Shown here piece after piece: positions 1 to 10,120 of a stretch of DNA of 36,901 nucleotides (positions are counted from its first letter, which is position 1; each line of letters starts with the position of its first letter). The stretch is from Acidimicrobiales bacterium (lineage in GTDB: Bacteria; Actinomycetota; Acidimicrobiia; Acidimicrobiales; JABEUL01). Where the stretch lies: the NCBI GenBank assembly GCA_027371755.1, contig DAHXLF010000008.1:1-36901 (forward strand), read 5' to 3'. A program made the translations under genes and the position numbers. Under the pieces are notes generated by a model that saw only the letters and a program-made list of their open reading frames with translations, was not told the DNA's origin and searched no databases.

Positions 1-3000
1 ATCCATAAGGTTGATTAGCTAGAGCTATGGATGGATCAGGATTTATGAATAGACCTACACCTGGGTCATAGAATCTATTTCCCATGATCCAGAAGTGAGT
101 TCCAGGATCGTTATATGCTCCATCATATCCTATTTGGGGTTGAGTTGATGAGGGTGTGCTATTTCCAAATGATCCATAGTTCTTTACGAAACTGACTTCA
201 TTTGAAGTATTTAATCCTGCATCTACTGTGTTGTTATCAGTGGTAATTAAATACTGCTGACTTAAGGCTGTATTTGGTTTGAATGCTTCAACTGGTGTTC
301 CACCTGGACCATAGACATAGTCCCATGTGGAATCAGACAGAATCTGTGAAGTTAACTGGTTGTAGGTAAATGTTGCTAAATTAGATGATCCTGAACTAAT
401 TTGCATTAACTGACCACTACCTGAATAGGAGTAGTTCCAGCCGGTGAAAAATACCGAAAACCCTGTCATTTGACCTAAAGAATTGTAGTAATAGTAAGCA
501 GGTACCTGCTGTCCATTCCATGGGAACATGTAACTAGTTCTATTACCCTGGGAGTCATATGTGAAAGTATTTACAGGTGATGGAGATGCTGAGCCACAAG
601 ACGTAGGAGGTGATAAAAGAGAGTACTGAGAAAGTATTTCTCCTCCAGTTGAAAAACACTGAGAGTAACTGTCATTGGGTGAAACAAGAGGATTTCCTTG
701 ATTGTCATAAGTGTAGGTAGGAGGAGTTGTTGCACCTAATGCAGTAGTGGAAGAATAGGTTAGTTGACCAAGTGAGTTGTAGCCTGTGTTAATTCCAGCC
801 CAGTTGGTAGTAAGCATAGAGGCGGCATTTCTTATTTCAGACTTGGTAGTCGGTCCAGATGGATAGTTAATTGCAAATCCAGTTAATGAGTAATTGGCAT
901 CTACAGTGTTAGTGAGTGTATCTAAGGTATTTGTAGAAGAGTTATCACAAAGGGGTAGTTGCCTAGAAATGAGAGAACCATTTGGGTCATAGGTAAATGA
1001 CAAAGTATCATTTGGTATCTGAGTAGTTCCACAGGAACTAACCCCTGGAGTCATTGGAGTAGTTAGGGAGGTCATCCTGTTGGCTATATCATATTGATAA
1101 TTAACAATTGGATTAGTAGATGATGGAGTACCACTGCAACCTGAAGACATCGTTGCCATCTGATAGCCAACACAAGTAATATTAGAATTATTGTCATAGG
1201 CGTAAGTGGTTATATGTCCTAAATCATCAGTAGCTGCAACTAATCTGCCAAGTGCATCATAGGCATATGTACTTTGTCCCAACTGGTCTGTAGTTGATGC
1301 TATTTTACCCTGCCCATCATAGGTATTAGTTGTGGTATTGAACTGATCTGAAAAGCTTTGACCGCCATTAGAAGTTGGTAATATGTCTCCAGCATTTGCA
1401 CTAGTTGATCCAGCAATTAAACAATTAGTTGTAGATCCACAAGATATCCCACCAACTAAGCTAGTTCCAGGTGGAAGAGTCCCCAAAGAGGTGGAAAATG
1501 ATCCTGAGTTATTAGCAATGACTACTGCAGAAGGGTTAGATCCTGATTTGCCAGTTGCTATACAAGATGTTGCAGATGGATAGCCTGGACAGTCAATTGC
1601 AGAAAGTGACGTCAGAGAACTTGGGGCAGTAGTTGAATCATCAAATGAGGTAGATGGATTGGTGGAGGTTAATATAGAAGCATTAGTCCCACTTTGACCA
1701 ACTGCAACACACTCAGTAGTTGATCCACATGATATTTGATTAAGTGAGGTAGGAAGTGATCCACTACCCGAAATAGATGAAGATGAAAATGTTGAGCCGT
1801 TCCAGGTGTCAATTACTCCAGTTGATGAAGAAGTACCAACTAATGCACAATAAGTTGTTGAAAGACAATATATTGAACTTGGTTCCCAAGTAGGAGGAGT
1901 TCCAGATGCATTAGAAAAACTTAACCCTCCATTTGTAGTTTCAATAACAACTGGAGTAGTTCCAATCTCGCCAGTTGCAATACAAGTTGTAGTAGATGGA
2001 CATGATATAGAAGTAAGTGAAGTTGCTAACGTTGAACTAAGAGTTGTCATAGACCAACTACTTCCAGAGTTACTAGTGTATATAACAACTGCTGAGCCAC
2101 TTGATTCTCCAACCACTTCACAGTTGCTAGAAGACGAACAAGAGATCTGAGATAATGAGGTGATAGAAGAAGGCAGTGTCTCATTTGTCCAGTTGCCAGG
2201 GGATCCACCTATAATAACTGGTAAACCAGTATTTGTACTCCCTACAGTAAAACAATCAGTTGCGTATCCACAAGAAATTGTATTTAGTGATTCTGTATAA
2301 GTGGTGGTACCTGGTGTTGAAGGTACTCCTATAGTTGATCCAGTAAGTGAATTTGCACTATTGTAGCTATATATATTGGAAACACCCGATGAGAGGCTCG
2401 CATCTAGAAGATTCCCTGCAAGATCATATGCGTAATCGGTAGTATTGCCACTGTTAGTAGATCCTGTCAATGTCCCGAATGGCTCACTTTGAGAGATAAC
2501 TTCACCTTTAGAGTTGTAGGTCCAGCTAGTTGTCTCACCACCTGGAATAGTAGAACAAGTTGGATTTGAAACAGCACTTACACTTTCATAACACAAGTTC
2601 CCATCCAAGTTATATGCATAAGTAATTGTTAATGGATTATTAGGTGGTGATGAACAGTTTCGAGACGAAATAGTAGATGTAGTACTAAAGCACAGTTCAT
2701 TTGCAGCGTTATAGGCATAGCTCTTTACAACTGTTGGAGTAGTGGTATTACCTGGGGCATCTGTAGATGTACCAGTGGTTGAAGTTGTTGATAGGGTGTT
2801 TCCATCTGCATCATAAGTATAAGAAGTGGTAGCTGAAACTCCATTAATTGGAGGACCTACAATCTCAGTTGGCTGATCAAAAGCAGTGTAGGGATTGGTA
2901 GTAGATGCATACGTTGTTGTGTAATTTGCACTACATCCACATTGGGGCACATTGCCATCTGGAGTAGTAAAGGTAAGTATTCGACCTATTGAGTCATACG

Positions 3001-5830
3001 TTGCACTTGTTATATCACCGTCAGGATTAGTAGCTGAAATCAAATCTCCACTTGAGTCATATGAATATGTAGTTACTCCACCACCCGGATTTGTTGTACT
3101 CTCAAGTTCACCTAATAAATAACCTCCGGTACAAGTTGAAGATGCACACCAACTATAAGTGGAAGTTGGAGTTGGATTTGTAGATCCACCTCCATAATTT
3201 CCATTTTGTTCAACTTTGGTCAGATCACCAAAGGTTGGATCATAGGAGACAAGAATAGATGAATAACCAGAAGAATCACTTCCAGGGTTTGCTAGATCAA
3301 TTTCTATGGGATCAAAATAAGAAGGGGTTAAAGTAGTTAAGTTAGAGTAAATGAAAGTGGTGGCTATTTTAACTGGATCCTGAAAAGAAGTTAAGCGTCC
3401 TAAAGTGTCATAAGAAAAGTTGTAGACATTTCCATTTGGATCTATAGTCTGTTCAGGCAAAGAATTTAAACCTCTAAAGTATGACGTTTGTGACGGACTT
3501 GAGGTTCCGTAACCTGATATGACTGACTGCAACAATCCCCCTGAGTACATGTAATCGGTTTTATTGCCTAAAGGATCTGTTGCAACAGTAGCTCCAGTCA
3601 GTGTAGAGGGATCTATATGATAGTTAAAGGATGTTTTTTCATTTAATGCATTCGTTTGTGAAGTTACCCATCCAAAATAGGTGTCAGTTGTACTCGTATC
3701 ATCATATGTATTGGTTAGTTGAGTATTTCCATTGGGATCAACCACAGAATCAATTGCATTTAATAAAGAAGTCTCATCGTAATTAAAGCTCCAAGTTCTG
3801 CTAGTCGTATCATTAGTAGAATAAAACGATACTCCAATAAGATCACCAGCAACACAACTAGCGGGTGTTGACGTTGCACAAGTTGAAGTGGCCGTTGCAT
3901 ATGTAAAGCTTTCGGTGTGAATTGAATCTGATACAGAAACCACTTCCCCTGATGGATTTTGGCTTGTACAAGAAGCTGTAACACACACAAGATAAGTTAA
4001 GGCTCTTCCGCTTGGATCTGTAATTGCAACACAATGGTATCCCGTTGCAGAACAACCAGTTCCGCTCGTTGAATCTTGATTTATTACATCAGTATTTGAA
4101 AACTTATCAGCTAGTGAAATAAGTTGACCTTGACTGTAAGAATTACCTTGGTCGCTACATGTAGAAGACATACAGAAAGTCGAAACTTCATATGGTGAGA
4201 ATCTAATAAATGTAGCAGTTGTACCTGAATTTGGTGAAGAAAGAGTTTGGCTATAAAGAGTCGATAACACATCGGGATAAGCACAGAAATATACTCCTGA
4301 TGGATCCAGAGATGAATTTGGATCGATTGCCATTTGTGGAGCCGTACATCCTCCACCGCTTTGTTGAGGATAAAAGGTAACTTGGGATCCATTTTCTTGG
4401 CTTATTGTTATATCGCCACTACTTGGATTATTTATAGAAAGCATCATAAGAGCCCCGTCAGAAAAACCAGGCCCAAGTCCAACAGGTCCATAAACGTTAG
4501 CTTCAGAAGAGTTATAGTTTGGACTAAAACTAACAGATGGACCTCTTCCAACTAATGAAATTGATGGAAGCTGGTAGGAGAAGTTACCATTAGCCGTGTT
4601 GACTGGTAATGCATCAGTCATCTCTGCATCTCCTATTTCAGCTTCTAATTCTGCTGATTGAGATGAAAAAGCTGAACTAACCAGTTTAGAAACTCCTTGG
4701 ATTGCTTGAGTAAAACATCCGCCACATAAAAGAGCAGCATTAAAGGCATCTCCTAGCATTTGTTTAACTGTTAAACCTTGAGGAGGAGGCGTCAAACCAA
4801 ATCCCACCGATAGTACACCTGTTCCTGCACTAAATGAACTACCATTATAATAAACAGTATTGTTATTTCCAAGTAATGCAAATCCATCACCAGATGCAGC
4901 TCCAATAGGATTAACGTTAGAAGGAACGGATCCAATTAGTGAATAGCCACCTGAAGCTACTTGATTTACATCTTGTCCACTTGCAAGAGCTAATGTACTA
5001 TTTTCGTTAATAGCAGTTTCTAATATCTGAGATCCTGGAATATTTACTCCAGTTGAGGAAGTTGTACCATTTAAACCAACAGTTGAAAGTGCACCAGAAG
5101 AAAACATTGCTGTAGGTTTCGATGAACATTGCACTGCAGTTGGTGAACCAGAGATTTGATAGGCTGAGAGATTTCCAGTTGAAGCACCGGTAGCTATAAA
5201 GCCATCTGGAGCACCAAGTAAAGTATCGCCATCTGGACAAAGAGCAAGACTGCTTATGCCGAGGCTATTGGTAAAACTTGGAGTATAGTAGGCAAAGGTG
5301 CCTTTGGAAAGATTAATAACGTATAAGTCAATTTCATTTGGTGCATCTAGACCAACATATGCCCACTTATTATTAGGGGTAATTACAACATCACTTGTAA
5401 CAATGGTTGTATTATCAGTATAATTAGGATCGCTAAGTTCAACATCGGAATTTGTAGTTAAATTAGCAATATCAATCACAATTCCACCACTACTGTTATC
5501 ACCCGTGGCTACAGCAATACGACCATCAGAGCTAAAACCAATAGAACGCATTGTGTACAATGTCCCAAGTTTGATGCTATTTCCAGTAGAGCTTCCGGTA
5601 GTTGGATTATATGAGTTTAGAGATATAGGAGAAAAGAGGCTAGCAGCATTTGCAACCCATATAGAAAGTGGGCTAGCTGATGACGATACATTTTCTACTT
5701 TCGGAGAAGCAACCTTAACTTGAGCTGGGCTTTTCACTACTATTATCATCAAAGACAAAATTAAAAGTGGAACAAGAAATACTTCAAGGACTTTTTGCCA
5801 GCCTAGAAAGCTAAATCGCTTCCTCTTCAT
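1..5830 (-). CDS. RHS/YD-repeat protein, membrane-anchored, 3'-truncated by window edge
   Basis: A single open frame of 1943 codons runs off the window edge with no stop. The N-terminus is basic (MKRKRF) with a hydrophobic segment at about residues 15-33, a signal anchor or uncleaved signal peptide. Residues 50-400 resemble a weak beta-propeller. At about 405-470 lies the typical RHS shell opening (PVNTANGNFSYQLP, later GPVGLGPGF). YD repeats follow at about 680-1160. Then come seven units with the pattern ISC-x5-C-x-x-x-G of about 45 residues each (about 1185-1480), and YD repeats again. The frame ends in the RHS core (NRFYDPGVGLFINPDPS). In this family the shell encloses a C-terminal toxin or effector; that part is outside the window, so no activity can be assigned. 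The start is ATG at 5828-5830. I see no good ribosome-binding site, and an ATATATAT run abuts the ATG, so leaderless translation is possible. Small frames inside it are shadows. Confidence 0.92.
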   Translation of the reverse strand, partial: MKRKRFSFLGWQKVLEVFLVPLLILSLMIIVVKSPAQVKVASPKVENVSSSASPLSIWVANAASLFSPISLNSYNPTTGSSTGNSIKLGTLYTMRSIGFSSDGRIAVATGDNSSGGIVIDIANLTTNSDVELSDPNYTDNTTIVTSDVVITPNNKWAYVGLDAPNEIDLYVINLSKGTFAYYTPSFTNSLGISSLALCPDGDTLLGAPDGFIATGASTGNLSAYQISGSPTAVQCSSKPTAMFSSGALSTVGLNGTTSSTGVNIPGSQILETAINENSTLALASGQDVNQVASGGYSLIGSVPSNVNPIGAASGDGFALLGNNNTVYYNGSSFSAGTGVLSVGFGLTPPPQGLTVKQMLGDAFNAALLCGGCFTQAIQGVSKLVSSAFSSQSAELEAEIGDAEMTDALPVNTANGNFSYQLPSISLVGRGPSVSFSPNYNSSEANVYGPVGLGPGFSDGALMMLSINNPSSGDITISQENGSQVTFYPQQSGGGCTAPQMAIDPNSSLDPSGVYFCAYPDVLSTLYSQTLSSPNSGTTATFIRFSPYEVSTFCMSSTCSDQGNSYSQGQLISLADKFSNTDVINQDSTSGTGCSATGYHCVAITDPSGRALTYLVCVTASCTSQNPSGEVVSVSDSIHTESFTYATATSTCATSTPASCVAGDLIGVSFYSTNDTTSRTWSFNYDETSLLNAIDSVVDPNGNTQLTNTYDDTSTTDTYFGWVTSQTNALNEKTSFNYHIDPSTLTGATVATDPLGNKTDYMYSGGLLQSVISGYGTSSPSQTSYFRGLNSLPEQTIDPNGNVYNFSYDTLGRLTSFQDPVKIATTFIYSNLTTLTPSYFDPIEIDLANPGSDSSGYSSILVSYDPTFGDLTKVEQNGNYGGGSTNPTPTSTYSWCASSTCTGGYLLGELESTTNPGGGVTTYSYDSSGDLISATNPDGDITSATYDSIGRILTFTTPDGNVPQCGCSANYTTTYASTTNPYTAFDQPTEIVGPPINGVSATTSYTYDADGNTLSTTSTTGTSTDAPGNTTTPTVVKSYAYNAANELCFSTTSTISSRNCSSPPNNPLTITYAYNLDGNLCYESVSAVSNPTCSTIPGGETTSWTYNSKGEVISQSEPFGTLTGSTNSGNTTDYAYDLAGNLLDASLSSGVSNIYSYNSANSLTGSTIGVPSTPGTTTYTESLNTISCGYATDCFTVGSTNTGLPVIIGGSPGNWTNETLPSSITSLSQISCSSSSNCEVVGESSGSAVVIYTSNSGSSWSMTTLSSTLATSLTSISCPSTTTCIATGEIGTTPVVIETTNGGLSFSNASGTPPTWEPSSIYCLSTTYCALVGTSSSTGVIDTWNGSTFSSSSISGSGSLPTSLNQISCGSTTECVAVGQSGTNASILTSTNPSTSFDDSTTAPSSLTSLSAIDCPGYPSATSCIATGKSGSNPSAVVIANNSGSFSTSLGTLPPGTSLVGGISCGSTTNCLIAGSTSANAGDILPTSNGGQSFSDQFNTTTNTYDGQGKIASTTDQLGQSTYAYDALGRLVAATDDLGHITTYAYDNNSNITCVGYQMATMSSGCSGTPSSTNPIVNYQYDIANRMTSLTTPMTPGVSSCGTTQIPNDTLSFTYDPNGSLISRQLPLCDNSSTNTLDTLTNTVDANYSLTGFAINYPSGPTTKSEIRNAASMLTTNWAGINTGYNSLGQLTYSSTTALGATTPPTYTYDNQGNPLVSPNDSYSQCFSTGGEILSQYSLLSPPTSCGSASPSPVNTFTYDSQGNRTSYMFPWNGQQVPAYYYYNSLGQMTGFSVFFTGWNYSYSGSGQLMQISSGSSNLATFTYNQLTSQILSDSTWDYVYGPGGTPVEAFKPNTALSQQYLITTDNNTVDAGLNTSNEVSFVKNYGSFGNSTPSSTQPQIGYDGAYNDPGTHFWIMGNRFYDPGVGLFINPDPSIALANQPYG

Positions 5831-6097
5831 ATATATATGATAAATATTTTTCAACTTGAGAGAATTTCTTTATCGGCCATATCGTCATATTAGCTTGACT
5901 TATTACACTATGTCGAAGGAATTTATAAGAACCCATCCATGTCTCCTTTGGAACTTGAAACCGGGATTGAAGATTGAATATAATTTATCTAACTAATTTC
6001 AGCCTGTGAAATGTGTTATTGAAAAGTAAATGACTTAGATGTTTAGGGTGGTAGAACTTTATTGGAGACCACTATGAAAAGAAATGGAGAATAATAA

Positions 6098-6432
6098 AGT
6101 ATTGACAATTTAAATGATAAGCCGAAAAAGGCATTTAAGAAATACGACAAAGAGTTTAAAATTAGAGTTGTTAGCAGGTATCGTGAGCGCTATCTAAAAG
6201 AGTCAGTCACATATGGTTTACTTGCGGCTATTGCTAAGGAATTTGGCATATCTGATCCAACCTTGCGTGATTGGTTCAAGTTGTTTAACAATGGTAATCG
6301 TGTACAATTAATGGACTTAACAATCTTGAAAAAGTAAATATTGAACTGCAAAAGAGGAATTCTGAGCTTGAACGCGATAATGCAACTCTAAAACAAGCTG
6401 CAGTTTTTTTTGCAAGGGAGCTCGCCCCTTAA
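6098..6432 (+). pseudogene. IS3-family transposase OrfA remnant, frameshifted
   Basis: The first frame encodes a helix-turn-helix part (KKYDKEFKIRVVSRYRE, then AIAKEFGISDPTLRDWFK) and stops at 6335-6337. The frame one base over, open from about 6310, continues the same protein (NGLNNLEKVNIELQ, then the leucine-zipper end LKQAAVFFAREL) to a stop at 6430-6432. Together they match the order of IS3/IS911 OrfA, with a frameshift near 6310. No clear start codon remains in the first frame, and no OrfB (DDE domain) follows. It is a dead fragment lying between the RHS gene and the IS607 fragment. Confidence 0.75.
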
Positions 6433-6459
6433 AACTAGTTATAAAGTTCGTAGATATCC

Positions 6460-6699
6460 TTAATCATTTAGGGAGTCGCCTAACACCCATTCAGTGACTC
6501 GTGCTACTTGGCGATCTAAATCTGTCCTTTGATATGCTGAAGACACACGTGCATATACAACACTCTGTCCTTTAGTGGTGATATTAGGTGTATCAATCAA
6601 AATTAATCCACCGATTTTTCGGGCGGTAACTGGTGCTATCCCTTGTGTTTCAGCCCATTCAGCGAGATTTATATCTCTATTATGGCAGACTATTGAGTG
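6460..6699 (-). pseudogene. IS607-type serine recombinase (TnpA) N-terminal remnant
   Basis: An open stretch encodes INLAEWAETQGI, then APVTARKIGGLILID, then VVYARVSSAYQRTDLDRQV, and stops at 6460-6462. This matches the N-terminus of IS607 resolvases: a MerR-like DNA-binding segment, then the start of the catalytic domain with its serine in YARVSS. No start codon is evident. About 15 residues that usually lie between the two halves of the DNA-binding segment appear to be missing. The chain ends after about 67 residues, where intact proteins have about 190-200. No TnpB partner is seen. The nearby IS3 fragment is on the opposite strand. Confidence 0.75.
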
Positions 6700-6769
6700 T
6701 TATGGCGTGCTACTACGGCAACAGTTGACAACCTGGTTTTTGAATTTAACAAAACCCTTTTAAATTATT

Positions 6770-8710
6770 TCAGAGATGTTTAACCGAGTACAATTGGCTT
6801 TTGATATTTTTAAGAATCCATTCCGAAACAAGTAGTCCGTCATAGGAATGAAAGTGTAGACCGTCTGCGCGCATCGTAACCCCGTCTATGTTGTTGAAAC
6901 ACACCTCATCTACGGGACAAAGAAATTTATTAACATCTAAATATGCAACACGAGATCCGGAATTTTCACCTACGCTCTTTAGCACCGTATTTTGACAGGA
7001 GATATAACTATCAGTGTAGCTGGGATCAAATCCCACCAATCCGTTTGAAGATTGATAAGGAGTTGAAATTATTGCCACTCGGCTTCCTCCCTTTAAAAAC
7101 ATATTAACCCCAGAAGCAATTCTCTTTTCAAGTGCGGCGTCGTAAGTCGGATCGCATGCATGTTGCCATCCGCCAGCAAAAAACACAGAATTTATTGGCG
7201 GAAACCCAAACATCATAATCACCACGTTGGAATGAGTCTTTTTGATGCCACGCTGCCAATCCGAAGTACAGTCTGGATGACTGCTCAAAAGTTGTCCAGA
7301 ATAGTTCATTACATTTCCAAGATCATAAATCGGTCCGCAATCAATAATGGCCCAATTTGCCACACTAACATTAAGTCGATTACTGAATTTAGCCATTGCC
7401 GCACCGAGGCTAAATGCTGTTGAATCGCCTACTACCATAACTACCGGAGAATTGGCGGGGCCATTAAAAGTTTGATCAACCGAAGAGGGTAATGCCACAA
7501 CGTCTGCTGACTGGGCCCCAACGGTTACTACAAGCAACATCGCCAGTATTGCAACTGCAGCAGTCGAAACTGAAGCAAGCCCTCTAAGCCCCTTAAACAT
7601 CCGACGTTGCCTAATGGGCTGTTCCACCAAAATATAAGAAGCCACAGCTAAAATTAAGGTAATAGCCACCTCTGCAACAAACAGAACCAAACCATGAATG
7701 ATGTGATTTTTGTAGTTCAGCTCCATATTAAGAACAAGAAATATCGGCCAGTGATACAAGTAAACTCCGTAGCTTATAATACCAAGAGCCCTCAGCGGTG
7801 GCCAACACATAGCTTTACCCAATACTCCTAACCGTGGATTAGCAGCAAGTGCCACCACTGCGGTTGCACCGAGCCCACACAATGCCAGTCCGCCCTCGTA
7901 CGCGAACCCGGATTGACCACTTAAAGTAACCCACGCAGTCGCAAGTCCGCATAAAGAGAGCGCTCCCACGACCTGAAGGGCTATCCAACTTTTACCCTCG
8001 CTATGCTGCTTTTTTATAAGTACATGCCAAATTCCCAAGGCACTTCCGAACAAAAGACTGCTTGCCCGTGTATCCGTTCCATAGTACAGCCTGCTGATCG
8101 ATGCTCCGTTAGCATGTAAAATTATCATTGTGGCAACGGATGCCATCGCTAAGCCAATTGCAACCCCAAAAGCTGTTTTAAGGGCATGGCGAAACTTTAA
8201 AGCCAACATTAACAGTAACGGCCAAACAAGATAAAACTGCTCCTCAATTGCCAAAGACCAAGTGTGCTGTAACGGAGACGGCAATAAAGTATTTTGAAAA
8301 TAGTCAGAATGGCTTCCTATGAGGTACCAGTTAGCCGAATAAAACATTGTTGCAATACCGTTAAAACGAATAGTTTGAAGATCCAACGGAGATGCAAGAA
8401 GCAATGCATAAACCATTACGCCTAAAAACAGAATGATTAATGCCGGCAACAATCGTCGCGCTCGCCTACCCCAAAAAGCTACCAGAGACAAATGCTTCTC
8501 GCCTTTAATCCATTCTTTTATAATCAACGAAGTAATAAGATACCCGGATAATACGAAGAACAGGTCGACACCGAGCCATCCTCCAGTTAAATATCCCCCG
8601 TGGTACAAAAGGACGCCCACAATGGCCAAACCTCTTAACCCATCAAGGGCCGGCATTTTTCTAAGACGAAACGTCTGTCCGATATCGGTTACTTTCTTAG
8701 GGCCATTCAT
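6770..8710 (-). CDS. Membrane O-acyltransferase (OafA/YrhL type) fused to SGNH hydrolase domain
   Basis: 646 residues. The N-terminal part (about 17-390) is an acyltransferase-3 domain with about ten membrane segments. Its hallmarks are LDGLRGLAIVGVLLYHGGY (likely active His37), FFVLSGYLIT and RRARRLLPAL, with QHTWSLAIEEQFYLVWP further on. After a further membrane segment near 385-405, an extracytoplasmic SGNH domain carries GDS at 428-430 (nucleophile Ser430) and a C-terminal DGLH at 616-619 (Asp616, His619). This architecture is known from enzymes that O-acetylate surface polysaccharide or peptidoglycan; the substrate here is unknown. Start is ATG at 8710; Met19 is a possible alternative. 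The gene stands alone, divergent from menH across 591 bases. Decayed IS remnants begin just past its stop. Confidence 0.94.
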   Translation of the reverse strand: MNGPKKVTDIGQTFRLRKMPALDGLRGLAIVGVLLYHGGYLTGGWLGVDLFFVLSGYLITSLIIKEWIKGEKHLSLVAFWGRRARRLLPALIILFLGVMVYALLLASPLDLQTIRFNGIATMFYSANWYLIGSHSDYFQNTLLPSPLQHTWSLAIEEQFYLVWPLLLMLALKFRHALKTAFGVAIGLAMASVATMIILHANGASISRLYYGTDTRASSLLFGSALGIWHVLIKKQHSEGKSWIALQVVGALSLCGLATAWVTLSGQSGFAYEGGLALCGLGATAVVALAANPRLGVLGKAMCWPPLRALGIISYGVYLYHWPIFLVLNMELNYKNHIIHGLVLFVAEVAITLILAVASYILVEQPIRQRRMFKGLRGLASVSTAAVAILAMLLVVTVGAQSADVVALPSSVDQTFNGPANSPVVMVVGDSTAFSLGAAMAKFSNRLNVSVANWAIIDCGPIYDLGNVMNYSGQLLSSHPDCTSDWQRGIKKTHSNVVIMMFGFPPINSVFFAGGWQHACDPTYDAALEKRIASGVNMFLKGGSRVAIISTPYQSSNGLVGFDPSYTDSYISCQNTVLKSVGENSGSRVAYLDVNKFLCPVDEVCFNNIDGVTMRADGLHFHSYDGLLVSEWILKNIKSQLYSVKHL

Positions 8711-9301
8711 AGTGCATTCAATCTTATTATCTGCGATTTTTGCTTTTTAGTCCACGGATTTGCCATGCTGACCGTCGTCAAAACTTTACTCCCCTAAAAC
8801 CATTTTTTTATTTGAGCTTTTATAAGAACACCCATAAAGTACCGGTAACAAATATTCTTATATCTACCGCTATCAAATTCTCAAGAACACGCGGCAGATT
8901 TATTCCAAATCAGTTTTAAACCGATTTGCCTCCCAGGCTGTTCAATCAATTATAGTCAAAATTACAAAATTATTCTTTATCTATTGGTTAAACAATCCTA
9001 AACGATATAAGTCAAAGGCCGTACATAGAGTTATGAAAACAATAACAATCTCTAATTTGAATCCGAATAATCGTCTGATAACAAATCTCTCGCAGACAAC
9101 TTCGGCAAGACAAACCGACGAATTAATGTTTCCCGAAACATATTTAAAATATTGCCGTCTAGCAACCATTATAAGGTAAATCTTGATAGTTTTGAATAGG
9201 ACATAGTTATTTAGCCTGATTTCGGTGTTGGTATTTAGGCTTAGATTTAAGGCTAAATAGAACCCTGTACCAAATAATACTGAAATGATTCGCAATCACA
9301 A
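8711..9301. other. Intergenic region between acyltransferase and menH (591 bases)
   Basis: Both genes are transcribed away from this AT-rich stretch, so it should hold two promoters, but I cannot place them with confidence. It contains a 23-base dyad (8906-8928). A 104-codon frame on the minus strand (8981-9295) starts with TTG six bases from menH and resembles no family; I did not call it. Confidence 0.6.
8906..8928. promoter_or_regulatory. 23-base dyad, possible operator or hairpin
   Basis: CAAATC and GATTTG flank an inner dyad, giving an 11-bp stem with one G-T pair around a single central base. It lies 195 bases upstream of the acyltransferase start. No T-run follows on either strand, so an operator is likelier than a terminator. 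Seen in sequence; function is inference. Confidence 0.3.
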
Positions 9302-10060
9302 ATGTCTGAAAATATAATATTTTTTCACGGATTTACGCAGACAAAAGCATCTTTTAAACCGTTTGTCGAAAGTCTTATACCGAAAATTAATCAAAATTCT
9401 AAAGATGACTTTAATTTAATCACATTTGACCTTCCCGGTCATGGGAATGCCGGGGAAGTTGAATCAAATTTTAATGAGTTAAACAATATTATTGAGACTC
9501 ATCTACCCGCACACTTTCTGGGATATTCGCTAGGAGCAAGGCTGGCTGCCAAATGCGCGATTGACTTGCTTCCCTACGTCAAAACATTGACTTTAATCTC
9601 GTGCAATCCCGGGATAACAGACACATTGGAAAAAGCTGAACGAGCACGACAGGATTTTGCTTTAGCTGATAAATTATCCGAAATGAACGGAGTCGAATTC
9701 AAAACTTTTATCGACGAGTGGGTTCGGCAACCTTTATTTGGGAACCACATACCTAATCAAGATGACCTTAACGCCCGCTACCTATCAAACCCTAAAGGGC
9801 TGGCGGGTTCATTGATCAATTTTGGACAGGGAAACTTTGTTCCCATCTGGGAACAAATGAATATATTTTCTAAGGTTAGCCTTAAGGTCTTGATAGTTGC
9901 GGGTAGCAATGACTTAAAGTATCGGAACATCGCTTATGAAATTGCAAAAACTACAGGTGACACTTCGATGCTTGAATTAGTGGAAGATGCTTTTCACAGT
10001 CCTCATCTGGAAAGATCTGACACCGTAGCTGAATTATATGCCAACTTTTTATTAAATTGA
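9302..10060 (+). CDS. menH: MenH-like alpha/beta hydrolase (SHCHC synthase)
   Basis: 252 residues, the usual length for MenH, which releases pyruvate from SEPHCHC to form SHCHC in menaquinone synthesis (cytoplasmic). Visible features: FFHGF near residue 9 (oxyanion region), FDLPGHG at 42-48, nucleophile elbow GYSLG with Ser76, acid GSND with Asp204, and AFHSPHLE with likely catalytic His232. The MenH name rests partly on neighbours: menA and menB lie directly downstream on the opposite strand. Another small-molecule hydrolase cannot be excluded. The start ATG follows an AT-rich leader with no strong ribosome-binding site. It converges on menA, 60 bases away, with no clear terminator between them. 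Confidence 0.85.
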   Translation: MSENIIFFHGFTQTKASFKPFVESLIPKINQNSKDDFNLITFDLPGHGNAGEVESNFNELNNIIETHLPAHFLGYSLGARLAAKCAIDLLPYVKTLTLISCNPGITDTLEKAERARQDFALADKLSEMNGVEFKTFIDEWVRQPLFGNHIPNQDDLNARYLSNPKGLAGSLINFGQGNFVPIWEQMNIFSKVSLKVLIVAGSNDLKYRNIAYEIAKTTGDTSMLELVEDAFHSPHLERSDTVAELYANFLLN

Positions 10061-10120
10061 TTGTAACCGATTACACGACCTATAGATATTATTGACTCCT
10101 AAACAATTTTATGCAAACCG

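Noticed and set aside
1-5830. Many short frames inside the RHS region suggesting a broken gene
   Set aside because: They are shadows. The minus-strand frame here (plus strand in the right arm) is open for 1943 codons with continuous RHS features.
8981-9295. 104-codon frame (and its copy 27607-27921)
   Set aside because: TTG start six bases from the menH start, no ribosome-binding site, no family resemblance, composition like intergenic DNA.
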